Program-made: the position numbers and the translations under genes
In this document: positions 41,162 through 48,582 of the stretch, one piece after another
Layout: every line of letters begins with the position of its first letter
Numbering within the stretch: the stretch's first letter is position 1
The notes under the pieces: model-generated
Databases searched by the model: none
Told to the model about the DNA's origin: nothing
What the model saw: only the letters and a program-made list of their open reading frames with translations
From: Nocardia sp. NBC_01329
Lineage (GTDB): Bacteria; Actinomycetota; Actinomycetes; Mycobacteriales; Mycobacteriaceae
DNA length: 64,000 nucleotides
Assembly (NCBI RefSeq): GCF_035956715.1
Contig: NZ_CP108381.1
Span: 4,310,001-4,374,000 of the forward strand
Reading direction: 5' to 3'

Positions 41162-42541
41162 CTACAGGCCCGGGGTCTCCTGCACCCAGTGGAACCGCGG
41201 ACCGTTCAACCGAAAAGCTGCGGGGTCGCCCGCCCGCAGGTCGACGGTCACCGGCCGGCCGTTCAACTGCCCGTCCAGTCGCAGGACATCGGGTTCCGGA
41301 CGGGCGAAAGTGAAGGTCGCGATCGGCGTGGCCGCGGAGTCCGGTGCAGGCGGGGCGCTGGAGGTTCGGGAGGCACTGACCGTGAGAGTGCGTGCGGGAG
41401 CGTCCAACTGTGCCGGTGCCGTCACCAGCGTCCCGTCCATCTGCTGCCAGGTCACCGCGCCCTCGGTCTCGACGACCAGCCGCTGCCAACGGGTCTCGTC
41501 GGTGAGCAACGGTGGAACCGGTCGTCCGTCGATTCGGAACTCGGTGACCTCCCAGAGGCCGTACAACTCCGGTTTCGGCACGCCGCCGCCGTAGTCGCGC
41601 CAGCTGGACCAGCCGAGCACCGCCACCCCGGCGACCAGCCAGAGACCGATCGCCACATGAACTGATCCGGCGATCCGGCCGGCTCGGCGACTCGTGAACA
41701 GCGGCGGTTGGACCGCGGGTTCGGCACGGCGCGCGAGCAGGAAGAAATCCGCGAAACGGCGGGCCTGCGGGGCGAGCAGGATCAGGGAGAACACCAGCAG
41801 ATGGAACGACAGGATCTTGACCGGGACGTCGAAGGTCATGTTCAGCACGAAGACCTGCGCCATGCTCACCACGCTGAGCATCGCCCCGAGTGTGGCTGTA
41901 CGCGGTACCAGCAGCAGGAGGCCGGCGGCCAGTTCCGCTACCCCGAGCAGGATTTGGTAGACCGGCGCGCTGCCGACCTGCAACCACAGCACAGACATCG
42001 GGGAGAACTCACCGTAGGGCTGGATGAGCGCCGAGAGCGGGGGCGGCGGCATCTGGGTCGGTACCGCTTTGGCGATCCCGTAGAACAGCATCTGCCCGGC
42101 GAGGCACAGTCGCAGCCCGGTCAGAAACCACGCGGCTGCCCGCGGGTAGGCGGGCCGGCGATGGTCTAGCACCGACCACAGCACCGCCGCCGCGGCCGCC
42201 ACGACCACCGCGCTGAACACCATCAGCCAGATGATCGTCTGGTCGCCGCTGCCGGAGGTCCGGTGGAACTCAGCGTCGACACCGAACACCGACTGCCCCA
42301 CCCATTTCAGCAAGGGCTCGGCGGCGATCAGCGGCCACATCGGCGCGTTATCGGGCAGATGTCGGTGTGCGAACCCGGTGAAGACGAACAAGATCTGCCC
42401 GATCATCACGCTGAACAGCACGCAATAGATCACGCCGAACCGGAAGGCGAACCGAGCCGGCCACGACCAGCGCGCCGGTGGTGGCTCATCGAGTTCAGGC
42501 GGTGCGTACTCGGATTCGGTCACCGTCTGCACCGTGTTCAC
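41162..42541 (-). CDS. DoxX-family membrane protein with C-terminal periplasmic-like domain
   Basis: A 459-residue membrane protein starting at GTG 42541. The N-terminal two-thirds has about seven helices with a DoxX/HTTM-like arrangement ('AAWFLTGLRLCLAGQMLFYG', 'LGVAELAAGLLLLVPRTATLG'). The last 150 residues are soluble, with beta strands ('LYGLWEVTEFRIDGRPVPPLL', 'LRLDGQLNGRPVTVDL'). The role is unknown; DoxX relatives are tied to redox or thiol stress. Transcribed as a single gene, upstream of which lies an SDR on the same strand. Confidence 0.75.
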   Translation of the reverse strand: MNTVQTVTESEYAPPELDEPPPARWSWPARFAFRFGVIYCVLFSVMIGQILFVFTGFAHRHLPDNAPMWPLIAAEPLLKWVGQSVFGVDAEFHRTSGSGDQTIIWLMVFSAVVVAAAAAVLWSVLDHRRPAYPRAAAWFLTGLRLCLAGQMLFYGIAKAVPTQMPPPPLSALIQPYGEFSPMSVLWLQVGSAPVYQILLGVAELAAGLLLLVPRTATLGAMLSVVSMAQVFVLNMTFDVPVKILSFHLLVFSLILLAPQARRFADFFLLARRAEPAVQPPLFTSRRAGRIAGSVHVAIGLWLVAGVAVLGWSSWRDYGGGVPKPELYGLWEVTEFRIDGRPVPPLLTDETRWQRLVVETEGAVTWQQMDGTLVTAPAQLDAPARTLTVSASRTSSAPPAPDSAATPIATFTFARPEPDVLRLDGQLNGRPVTVDLRAGDPAAFRLNGPRFHWVQETPGL

Positions 42542-42700
42542 ACCGCACCTCGCTATCCGACCTGTCCGATGCCCACCCCCGAGGGGTCGAGCCGAGCCTC
42601 CTCTTCGAACTTAGGGCAGAACCCGGGCCGGGCACCTCCGTGACAACCCCGATACCGCTGTCCTCCTTGTGCACGAATCCGCGGTCCCCGGCCGGCACCA

Positions 42701-43438
42701 CTACCAGGCGACAGGCCCGTTCGCACCGACGAAGGCACCATCGGGGGACGTATCCGCCGCCTCCGCCGCGGCGAGAACCACCGCTGCGGCCTGCTCCGGC
42801 GTGGTCGGCGCGTCGGCCGCCGCCGGGGCCAGTTCGGTCGCGACGAATCCGGGGCATACCGAGGTCACCCGGACGGTGGTATCGGCGAGAGTTTTCGCCA
42901 ATCCGACCGTGAGGCTGTTCAGCGCCGCCTTCGAGGCCTGGTAGCCCGGGACCACCATCGAGTAGTACGCCGAGTCGGGGTTGCGCTGTTCGGTGAGCGA
43001 ACCCATCTCGCTGGAGATGTTGACGATCCGTCCCGCCGGTGCTCGGCGTACCAGTGGCAGCAATGCTTCGATCACATTGGCGGGGCCGAACGTGTTGGTC
43101 ATCAGGGTCTCGGTGAACGCACCGGGATGAGCGAAGTTCACCGTGCCCACGGCGGTCGCCTCGGGCAGGATGCCCGCATTGTTGACCAGCACATCGATGT
43201 GCTCGTACCGTTCGGCGATCGAGTCACGCAGGCATCGAGCGCTGTCCACCGAGCACACGTCGAGGAGTTCGCCCTCGACCGCGAGCCCCTCGGCTCGCAG
43301 CTCCTTCACCACTATCTCCACCGCCTGCTCGCGGCGTCCGGTGACGATCACCCGATAGCCGTTCCGGGCGAACACCGTCGCGGTGGCTCGTCCGATTCCG
43401 CGGGTCGCCCCGGTGACCACCACGATCTTCTCCGACAT
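42701..43438 (-). CDS. Short-chain dehydrogenase/reductase
   Basis: A 245-residue SDR with 'VVTGATRGIGRAT' (about residues 6-18), 'VLVNNAGI', the Ser in 'NISSEMGSL' and 'VPGYQASKAALNSL' carrying Tyr-x-x-x-Lys. The C-terminal 'SVCPGFVATELAPA' resembles carbonyl-reductase-type SDRs. Substrate unknown. ATG 43438 has GGAAC upstream. The DNA directly upstream (minus-strand 5' side) is the Y RNA locus, so its promoter probably shares that region. Confidence 0.87.
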   Translation of the reverse strand: MSEKIVVVTGATRGIGRATATVFARNGYRVIVTGRREQAVEIVVKELRAEGLAVEGELLDVCSVDSARCLRDSIAERYEHIDVLVNNAGILPEATAVGTVNFAHPGAFTETLMTNTFGPANVIEALLPLVRRAPAGRIVNISSEMGSLTEQRNPDSAYYSMVVPGYQASKAALNSLTVGLAKTLADTTVRVTSVCPGFVATELAPAAADAPTTPEQAAAVVLAAAEAADTSPDGAFVGANGPVAW

Positions 43439-43676
43439 ATCGTTCCTTTCGCGATTCCGCTGTTACTCCACGAGCATCCGTGACGACCCCCCTCGCGCGC
43501 TGGCAGGAAATCGCCGTCGCGTTCGCCGCTACGCCACCGCCGGTGAGCAGGTCGCACTTCCAGTTCGCTGTCCTCACTCGGCCGTATCGGCTCGCAGCTC
43601 GAGCTGACCGCATGCACCGCGATACGACCGGACTCCAGGCGGGCGGAAACTGCTGGAGCACAGCGGTTGGCGCGCG

Positions 43677-43682
43677 TAATGT
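43677..43682 (+). promoter_or_regulatory. -10-like box for the YrlA RNA
   Basis: TAATGT at 43677-43682 places a start point about 7 nt downstream, at 43689-43690, exactly where the long terminal stem of the Y RNA begins. No convincing -35 box was seen. Confidence 0.4.
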
Positions 43683-43689
43683 GTCCGCT

Positions 43690-43851
43690 GCGGCACACTG
43701 TGGGTGTGGATGGGCCGAGGCGATCGGTTACCTCCCCAGAGGTCGCGGGTTCGAGTCCCGTCACGTCCACGGGACGTGTGGCTCAGGTGGTTAGAGCGCT
43801 GGGCTCCTTCTCCGGTCACGCGAACACGCCCATCCGCCCACGGTGTGTCGT
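43690..43851 (+). ncRNA. yrlA: YrlA-type Y RNA with circularly permuted tRNA mimic
   Basis: The ends form a 15-bp stem (43690-43704 with 43837-43851, including G-U pairs), a 3x1 internal loop, then 8 more bp (43708-43715 with 43828-43835): the Ro60-binding-type stem. Inside is a tRNA mimic in permuted order: hairpin ACCTC/GAGGT (43730-43743), T-arm (43745-43749 with 43757-43761, loop TTCGAGT), a 7-bp acceptor stem directly abutting it (43762-43768 with 43772-43778) closed by a 3-nt loop, two linker bases, and a D-arm (GCTC 43781-43784 with GAGC 43794-43797, loop AGGTGGTTA). This is the YrlA architecture known from Salmonella and mycobacteria, just upstream of the Ro60 gene. Confidence 0.88.
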
Positions 43852-43915
43852 CCTCGTGCACGGTTCTCAACCAAACACCTGGGCTCTCATACGAACGCCT
43901 GGGCCTGTTGTGCCG

Positions 43916-43999
43916 GAGAGCTCGAGTCCGGGAACTTCTTCGACGATCCGGACGCGGAGGCTCTCGCCCCACGCCGGAAAATCGGTAGAGCGCCGTGGG
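43916..43999 (+). ncRNA. Structured segment between the two Y RNA-like elements
   Basis: Nested helices GAGAGC (43916-43921) with GCTCTC (43960-43965) and, inside, GTCCGG (43926-43931) with CCGGAC (43948-43953) form one arm. A second hairpin pairs CCCACG (43968-43973) with CGTGGG (43994-43999). The regular nesting is hard to explain by chance, but no family is recognised. It could be part of a longer Y-RNA transcript or of the Ro60 mRNA leader. Confidence 0.35.
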
Positions 44000-44027
44000 A
44001 TCGACTTGTACAGTTCCGGACAGGCGC

Positions 44028-44140
44028 ATCGCAGGTGGGTGGGCCGGAGCGCATCGGTAATCGATCTATATGTCGCGGGTTCGAATCCCGCCGTGTCCGC
44101 ACCCGTCTCCCCACGTGCCCGAGCGGGCCGGAAGAAGGGG
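44028..44140 (+). ncRNA. Second, diverged Yrl-like element in the Ro60 leader
   Basis: This segment shares with the YrlA RNA the 5' stem strand (GGTGGGTGGGCCGG type) and the following GCATCGGTAA block. It has a perfect T-arm (GCGGG 44075-44079, loop TTCGAAT, CCCGC 44087-44091), then a shortened acceptor-like CGTG (44092-44095) / CACG (44112-44115), TG, and a tRNA-Ser/Leu-like D-arm (CCC 44118-44120 with GGG 44137-44139, with AGCGG in the loop). No good 3' strand for the Ro-type stem is found before the ATG. The D-arm includes the Ro60 ribosome-binding purines, so it may be a cis element or a decayed copy. Confidence 0.5.
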
Positions 44141-44147
44141 ACATGCC

Positions 44148-45749
44148 ATGGACGCACTCGCCGGTATCGATCTGCGCAGCACAGCGCAACGGGAACAGGC
44201 CGATCCGCGCCAGGTGCCGAACAACGCCGGTGGGTGGACGTTCGAGGTCACCCCCGAGATTCGGCTGCGCCGGTTCCTCACCCTCGGCACCGACGGGGGA
44301 ACCTATTACGTGGGCCCCCGCGGCATCACCAGGGAGAATGCCGCGATCGTGGTGGATTTCGCACAGCGCCGGACCGAGGACCTGGTCCGTATCGTGGTCG
44401 AGATCTCCGTATCCGGCCGGGCGCCCCGACAGAACCAGGCACTGTTCGCGCTGGCAGCCGCGGCGTCCCTGGGTGATGCCGAGGGACGGCGGGCCGCGTT
44501 GGACGCGCTACCCCTGGTAGCCCGCACCGGAACGCACCTGTTCCTGTTCGCCCGCTATATCGAGCAGTTCCGAGGCTGGGGCCGCGGCCTACGCCGGGCC
44601 GTCGCGAACTGGTACACCGCGAAGCCGATCGACGAGATCGCCTACCAGGCGGTGAAATACCGGCAGCGCGAGGGCTGGTCCCACCGCGACCTGCTGCGGC
44701 TGGCGCACCCGGCGACCACCGAGGACGAGCGCAAGCGGCTGTTCGACTGGATCTGCGGCCGCGAACCCGGCCTCGACGGGCTGCGGCTGGTCGAGGGGTT
44801 CCAGCGGGCCACCACAGCGGATCCGGCCGCCGTACCGGAGCTGGTGCGCGAGTACCGGCTGTCGTGGGAGATGTTGCCCGATGTGGCGCTGAGCCTTCCC
44901 GAGGTGTGGGAGGCGCTGCTGGACAACGGTCTGCCGCAGACCGCATTGTTGCGCCAGTTGCCGCGACTGACCTCGCTCGGCCTCCTCGAACCGCTCGGCA
45001 CCCGGACCCGCGCGGTCGCCGAACAGCTGGCCGATCCGGAACGGTTGCGCCGCGGCCGTGTGCACCCGATGAACGTCCTGGTCGCCTTGCGCACCTATGC
45101 CTCCGGGCACGGAGCGCGAGGCGGGGGTGCCTGGGCACCGTCCCGTCCGATCGTGGATGCCCTGGACGCCGCGTTCTATGCCGCCTTCGAGGCGGTGGAA
45201 CCCACCGGCAAACGGTTCCTGCTGGCACTGGACGTCTCCGGTTCGATGACGGCCCGGATCTCGGGACTGCCGTTGTCGGCCCGGGAGGCCAGCGCGGCAC
45301 TGGCGCTGGTGACCTCGGCGACCGAGCCGCATTGCGAAACCGTCGGTTTCACCGCGGCGACCGACGCGACCGGGTGGCGTGAGGCGGCGCTCACTCCCCT
45401 GCCGATCAGTCCGCGGCAGCGACTGGACGACGCCATCCGAGCGGTATCGAACCTGCCGTTCAGGGGCACCGACTGCTCGCTGCCGATGCGGTACGCCCTG
45501 GACTGTGCTCTAGAAGTGGACGTTTTCGTGGTGCTCACCGACAACGAGACCTGGGCGGGCACCGAACACCCGCACCAGGCGCTACAGCGATACCGGGAAC
45601 AGATCGCCCCGGGGGCGAAACTGGTGGTGATCGGAATGACCGCCACCGGTTTCACCATCGCCGATCCGGCGGACGCGGGGATGCTGGATATCGCGGGTTT
45701 CGATGCCGCGGTCCCGGCGCTGCTGGCCGATTTCGCCCGCGGCATCTGA
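44148..45749 (+). CDS. rsr: TROVE domain RNA-binding protein (bacterial Ro60, Rsr)
   Basis: Ro60/Rsr is a ring-shaped protein that binds Y RNAs and misfolded or unprocessed RNAs; in Deinococcus it joins PNPase to degrade structured RNA. The 533-residue product starts 'MDALAGIDLRSTAQ' and has the helical TROVE domain to about residue 350 ('VPNNAGGWTFEVTPEIRLRR', 'AVANWYTAKPIDEIAYQAVK', 'YRQREGWSHRDLLRLAHP'). The vWA domain follows, with an intact MIDAS 'DVSGSM' (Asp 362), 'FRGTDCSLPMRY' and 'VVLTDNETW'. AGAAGGGG precedes the ATG. Y RNA elements lie immediately upstream, and a 14-bp terminator follows. Confidence 0.95.
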   Translation: MDALAGIDLRSTAQREQADPRQVPNNAGGWTFEVTPEIRLRRFLTLGTDGGTYYVGPRGITRENAAIVVDFAQRRTEDLVRIVVEISVSGRAPRQNQALFALAAAASLGDAEGRRAALDALPLVARTGTHLFLFARYIEQFRGWGRGLRRAVANWYTAKPIDEIAYQAVKYRQREGWSHRDLLRLAHPATTEDERKRLFDWICGREPGLDGLRLVEGFQRATTADPAAVPELVREYRLSWEMLPDVALSLPEVWEALLDNGLPQTALLRQLPRLTSLGLLEPLGTRTRAVAEQLADPERLRRGRVHPMNVLVALRTYASGHGARGGGAWAPSRPIVDALDAAFYAAFEAVEPTGKRFLLALDVSGSMTARISGLPLSAREASAALALVTSATEPHCETVGFTAATDATGWREAALTPLPISPRQRLDDAIRAVSNLPFRGTDCSLPMRYALDCALEVDVFVVLTDNETWAGTEHPHQALQRYREQIAPGAKLVVIGMTATGFTIADPADAGMLDIAGFDAAVPALLADFARGI

Positions 45750-45767
45750 GACGTGGCGCGGAATCGG

Positions 45768-45801
45768 TCCGGGCGGTGGCGCACAAACGCCACCGCCCGG
45801 A
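45768..45801 (+). terminator. Strong hairpin terminator after the Ro60 gene
   Basis: A perfect 14-bp stem (45768-45781 with 45788-45801) with the 6-nt loop CACAAA lies 19 bp after the stop. It shows the Ro60 transcript ends here, before the membrane-protein gene. Confidence 0.85.
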
Positions 45802-45877
45802 CGCGAGTCGGAGTTGCCCTCCGATTGCCGATATCATCGCAGGCGCCCGATCGAATCCTGAAGTACAGGTAGTACCG

Positions 45878-46765
45878 ATGACACGCCAGCCGCACACCGT
45901 ATCCCCCGATATGCCGAAGCTCGTCGAGGGGCCGGACGCGGTGGCCGATCCGCGAACGGCACCGGCCCGGAACTATTTCCCGCCGCCCCGGGAACTGCGG
46001 GGCAATCTGAACGGCTGGACCTATCCCGCAGTGTTCCTGGTGGCCGTCCTCGCCACCTTCCTCCTGGCCCAGGCGGCGCTCGCCCTGGACTCCGGCGAAC
46101 CGTTACAGCCGGCCATCCATATCGCGGCCGCCGCCTGGGTCGCCTCGTACCTACCGATGCTCTCGGCGACCTCACGGGGCCGGTCACGGATCCGGATCGA
46201 GGGCGCCCGCTTCGCCAACGACCAGGACGCGCTGGTGGTCCGCCGCTCACTCGGATACGAGGTCGCGCTCGTGGTCTGCTTCCTCAGCCTCGCGACGCTG
46301 TGCGCGATCTTCGGTATCGGCACCTGGACCGGCACACTCACCCTGAACCCGCGGCCGCCGGTTCCGCCGTGGCTGGCCATCGCCGCCGCCGTCGCGGTCC
46401 TGCTCTATCTCTGTGTCTACGCGCGGCGACCGGAGATCCGCCGACTGGTACTGACGCCGATGCATATCGTGCTGCCCACCAAGACCTCGGTCGCGAACAT
46501 GGTGAGCTGGACCTCGATCGAACAGATCGAGGTGGTGTCGCGCAACAACTCCAAGGGCACCATCCGGATCTCGCGCCCCGGCCGGAAGCCGGGCCGCAGC
46601 GCCACGAAGCGGATCCACGCCGAGAAGCTCTCGATCGGCTCGGCCGCCACCTACTGGCTGATCCGCTTCTACCACGAAAATCCCGACCTGCGCGCCGAAC
46701 TCACCGACGAGCGGGCCCCAGACCGGTTGCGTACCTACGCGGTCGTCCCCGAATTCGGCATCTGA
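45878..46765 (+). CDS. Membrane protein with C-terminal PH-like domain
   Basis: A 295-residue protein: about 45 soluble residues, four membrane helices ('VFLVAVLATFLLAQAALAL', 'IAAAAWVASYLPML', 'VALVVCFLSLATLCAIF', 'WLAIAAAVAVLLYLCVYA'), then a soluble domain whose strands ('LVLTPMHIVLPTK', 'MVSWTSIEQIEVVSRNN', 'GTIRISRPGRKPG') look like a bacterial PH domain. ATG 45878 is chosen over 45776, which lies inside the terminator region. Function unknown. It precedes a hydrolase gene by 52 bp and may share its transcript. Confidence 0.65.
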   Translation: MTRQPHTVSPDMPKLVEGPDAVADPRTAPARNYFPPPRELRGNLNGWTYPAVFLVAVLATFLLAQAALALDSGEPLQPAIHIAAAAWVASYLPMLSATSRGRSRIRIEGARFANDQDALVVRRSLGYEVALVVCFLSLATLCAIFGIGTWTGTLTLNPRPPVPPWLAIAAAVAVLLYLCVYARRPEIRRLVLTPMHIVLPTKTSVANMVSWTSIEQIEVVSRNNSKGTIRISRPGRKPGRSATKRIHAEKLSIGSAATYWLIRFYHENPDLRAELTDERAPDRLRTYAVVPEFGI

Positions 46766-46817
46766 ACGCTTCGGCGCCGGCCGGGCAACCGGGCCGTGCC
46801 CCGGTAGTGTCGGGACC

Positions 46818-47732
46818 GTGACCAGCGTGCTGCCCGAAACCGCCCCGATCGCACCACAACCCGACGGCATCGGACATTTCACCGGCACGGCGGGGCGGGC
46901 CAGGTTCGTGGCCGCCTATCGGGACGGGATGGCGACCCTACCGGTACCCGACGAGACCCGGATCCTTACCACCACGTTCGGCCGGGTCACCGCCTACCGT
47001 TTCGGCCCGCCCGCCGCCGAACCCCTCGTGCTGCTGTCCGGGCGGCAGGCCTCTACACCCATGTGGCGAGCCAATATCGGGAGCCTCGCCGAACAGCGGA
47101 CCGTCTGGTCGCTGGACAGCCTCGGCGAGCCCGGGGCCACCGCACAGACCGCGCCCATCACCGGCCCGCGGGATCAGGCCGCCTGGCTGGATCAAGCTCT
47201 CGCGCAGTTGGGGGCCGAGCGGGTCCACCTGCTCGGGGTGAGTATCGGCGGCTGGCTGGCCGCACAGACCGTCGTCTACCGGCCGGAACGGGTGGCCTCG
47301 GCGATCCTGCTCGATCCGGCCGTCACCTTCGCCCCGGTCACCTGGAAGATGATCCTGGTCTCGCTGGGCAGCATCCTGCCCGGTGTCCCGAGGGCCGTGC
47401 GGGAGTGGCTGCTGAGCTGGATCTCCGGTGGCGCGAAAGCCGACGATTCGGTCCCCGAGGCCCGGCTCATCGCATCGGGTATGCGGGATTTCGTGCAGCG
47501 CTCGGAGCAGCCGCGGCAACCGACGACCGAACAACTGCGTTCGGTCCCGGTCCCTATCCTGGTGATTCTGGCGGGCGACAGTATCATCCACAACCCCAGC
47601 CGCGCCGCGGAACGCGCCCGGCAGGTTCCGGGCGCCGAGGTCGAGGTATGGCCCGGGCACTCGCACGCGATCAACGGCGAGGCACCGGAGCGGATCGCCG
47701 CCCGCGTCCGACAGTTCCTGGCACAGCTGTAG
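46818..47732 (+). CDS. Alpha/beta-hydrolase
   Basis: A 304-residue alpha/beta-hydrolase starting at GTG 46818. The nucleophile elbow is 'LLGVSIGGWLA' (Ser in G-x-S-x-G), the acid is likely the Asp in 'VILAGDSIIHN', and the catalytic His lies in 'VWPGHSHAING'. The region after the first strand, 'PLVLLSGRQASTPMW', forms the oxyanion side. No signal peptide. The substrate is unknown; the overall pattern is similar to carboxylesterases and MhpC-type hydrolases. It ends 25 bp before endonuclease V. Confidence 0.85.
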   Translation: MTSVLPETAPIAPQPDGIGHFTGTAGRARFVAAYRDGMATLPVPDETRILTTTFGRVTAYRFGPPAAEPLVLLSGRQASTPMWRANIGSLAEQRTVWSLDSLGEPGATAQTAPITGPRDQAAWLDQALAQLGAERVHLLGVSIGGWLAAQTVVYRPERVASAILLDPAVTFAPVTWKMILVSLGSILPGVPRAVREWLLSWISGGAKADDSVPEARLIASGMRDFVQRSEQPRQPTTEQLRSVPVPILVILAGDSIIHNPSRAAERARQVPGAEVEVWPGHSHAINGEAPERIAARVRQFLAQL

Positions 47733-47757
47733 TACCCGGGCCCGATAGGCTTCGGAC

Positions 47758-48417
47758 ATGGTGCGGGTCCGGCAGATGCACGAGTGGGCGGTGAGCGAGG
47801 AGGCGGCCGTCGCCGTCCAGCAGCGGCTGCGAGGCCTGGTGCGGATAGGTGACGAACACGGCCCGATCCGGAAGGCGGCCGGGTTGGATGTCGCCTACCG
47901 CGATCCCGATATCGCGATCGGGGTGGTCACCGTGCTGGACGTGGATTCGCTCGCCGTGCTGGATCAGGCGGTGGTCCGCGAGCGTATCGAGTTCCCCTAC
48001 ATTTCCGGGCTTTTCGCCTTCCGCGAGATTCCCCCGTTGACCCGCGCACTGGAATCGCTTCGGGTCGAACCGGATGTCCTGGTCTGCGACGGCCACGGCC
48101 TGGCCCACCCCCGTCGTTTCGGACTCGCGGCCCATCTGGGTGTGCTCACCGACCTGCCCAGTATCGGTGTCGCCAAGAAATCCTCCGGCGACCATGCCGA
48201 TCCCGGCCCGGACCGGGGTGATTCGAGCCCGGTCACCTCCGACGGCGAGATCGTCGGCCGAGCCCTGCGTACTCAGCCGGGGGTCAAACCACTGTTCGTC
48301 TCGGTCGGGCATCGTTTCAGCCTGGACTCCGCCTGTGCGCTGGTCTTGCGCCTGGCGCCGCGCTACCGGCTGCCGGAGACCACCCGCACCGCTGACCATC
48401 TCGGCCGCATCGCCTGA
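47758..48417 (+). CDS. nfi: Endonuclease V
   Basis: Endonuclease V cuts one base 3' of deoxyinosine in DNA and also inosine in RNA. The 219-residue product has the metal-binding Asp in 'AAGLDVAYRD', the wedge 'FPYISGLFAFREIPPL', the second acidic block 'LVCDGHGLAHPRRFGLAAHLG' and 'IGVAKK'. ATG 47758 is clear. Length is normal. It faces proB convergently. It adds to the nucleic-acid-repair genes of this region. Confidence 0.94.
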   Translation: MVRVRQMHEWAVSEEAAVAVQQRLRGLVRIGDEHGPIRKAAGLDVAYRDPDIAIGVVTVLDVDSLAVLDQAVVRERIEFPYISGLFAFREIPPLTRALESLRVEPDVLVCDGHGLAHPRRFGLAAHLGVLTDLPSIGVAKKSSGDHADPGPDRGDSSPVTSDGEIVGRALRTQPGVKPLFVSVGHRFSLDSACALVLRLAPRYRLPETTRTADHLGRIA

Positions 48418-48582
48418 ACCCACGGAAGTTGCGGGTCCCGCGAACTCCACAGCGGGATAGCGGACTCGCGCACTCGCCGCGGCGAGACGCCGGAGACCGA
48501 GCGGATCCGATACCGGTGGTCGCGCCGCGCCGGCGCTCCCACGATGGACCGAGCGGGACGCGCAGCCGGAACCCGGTGCTCG

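Noticed and set aside
43733..43770. A normal tRNA gene ending near 43770 (T-arm and acceptor-like 3' end)
   Set aside because: No matching 5' acceptor, D-arm and anticodon arm precede it in tRNA order. The acceptor partner and D-arm lie downstream, so the permuted Y RNA model explains it better.
43667..44520. Plus- and minus-strand ORFs of 90-270 codons across the Y RNA region
   Set aside because: Their products have no coherent domains and change frame freely across RNA helices; the Ro60 start at 44148 has its own ribosome-binding site.
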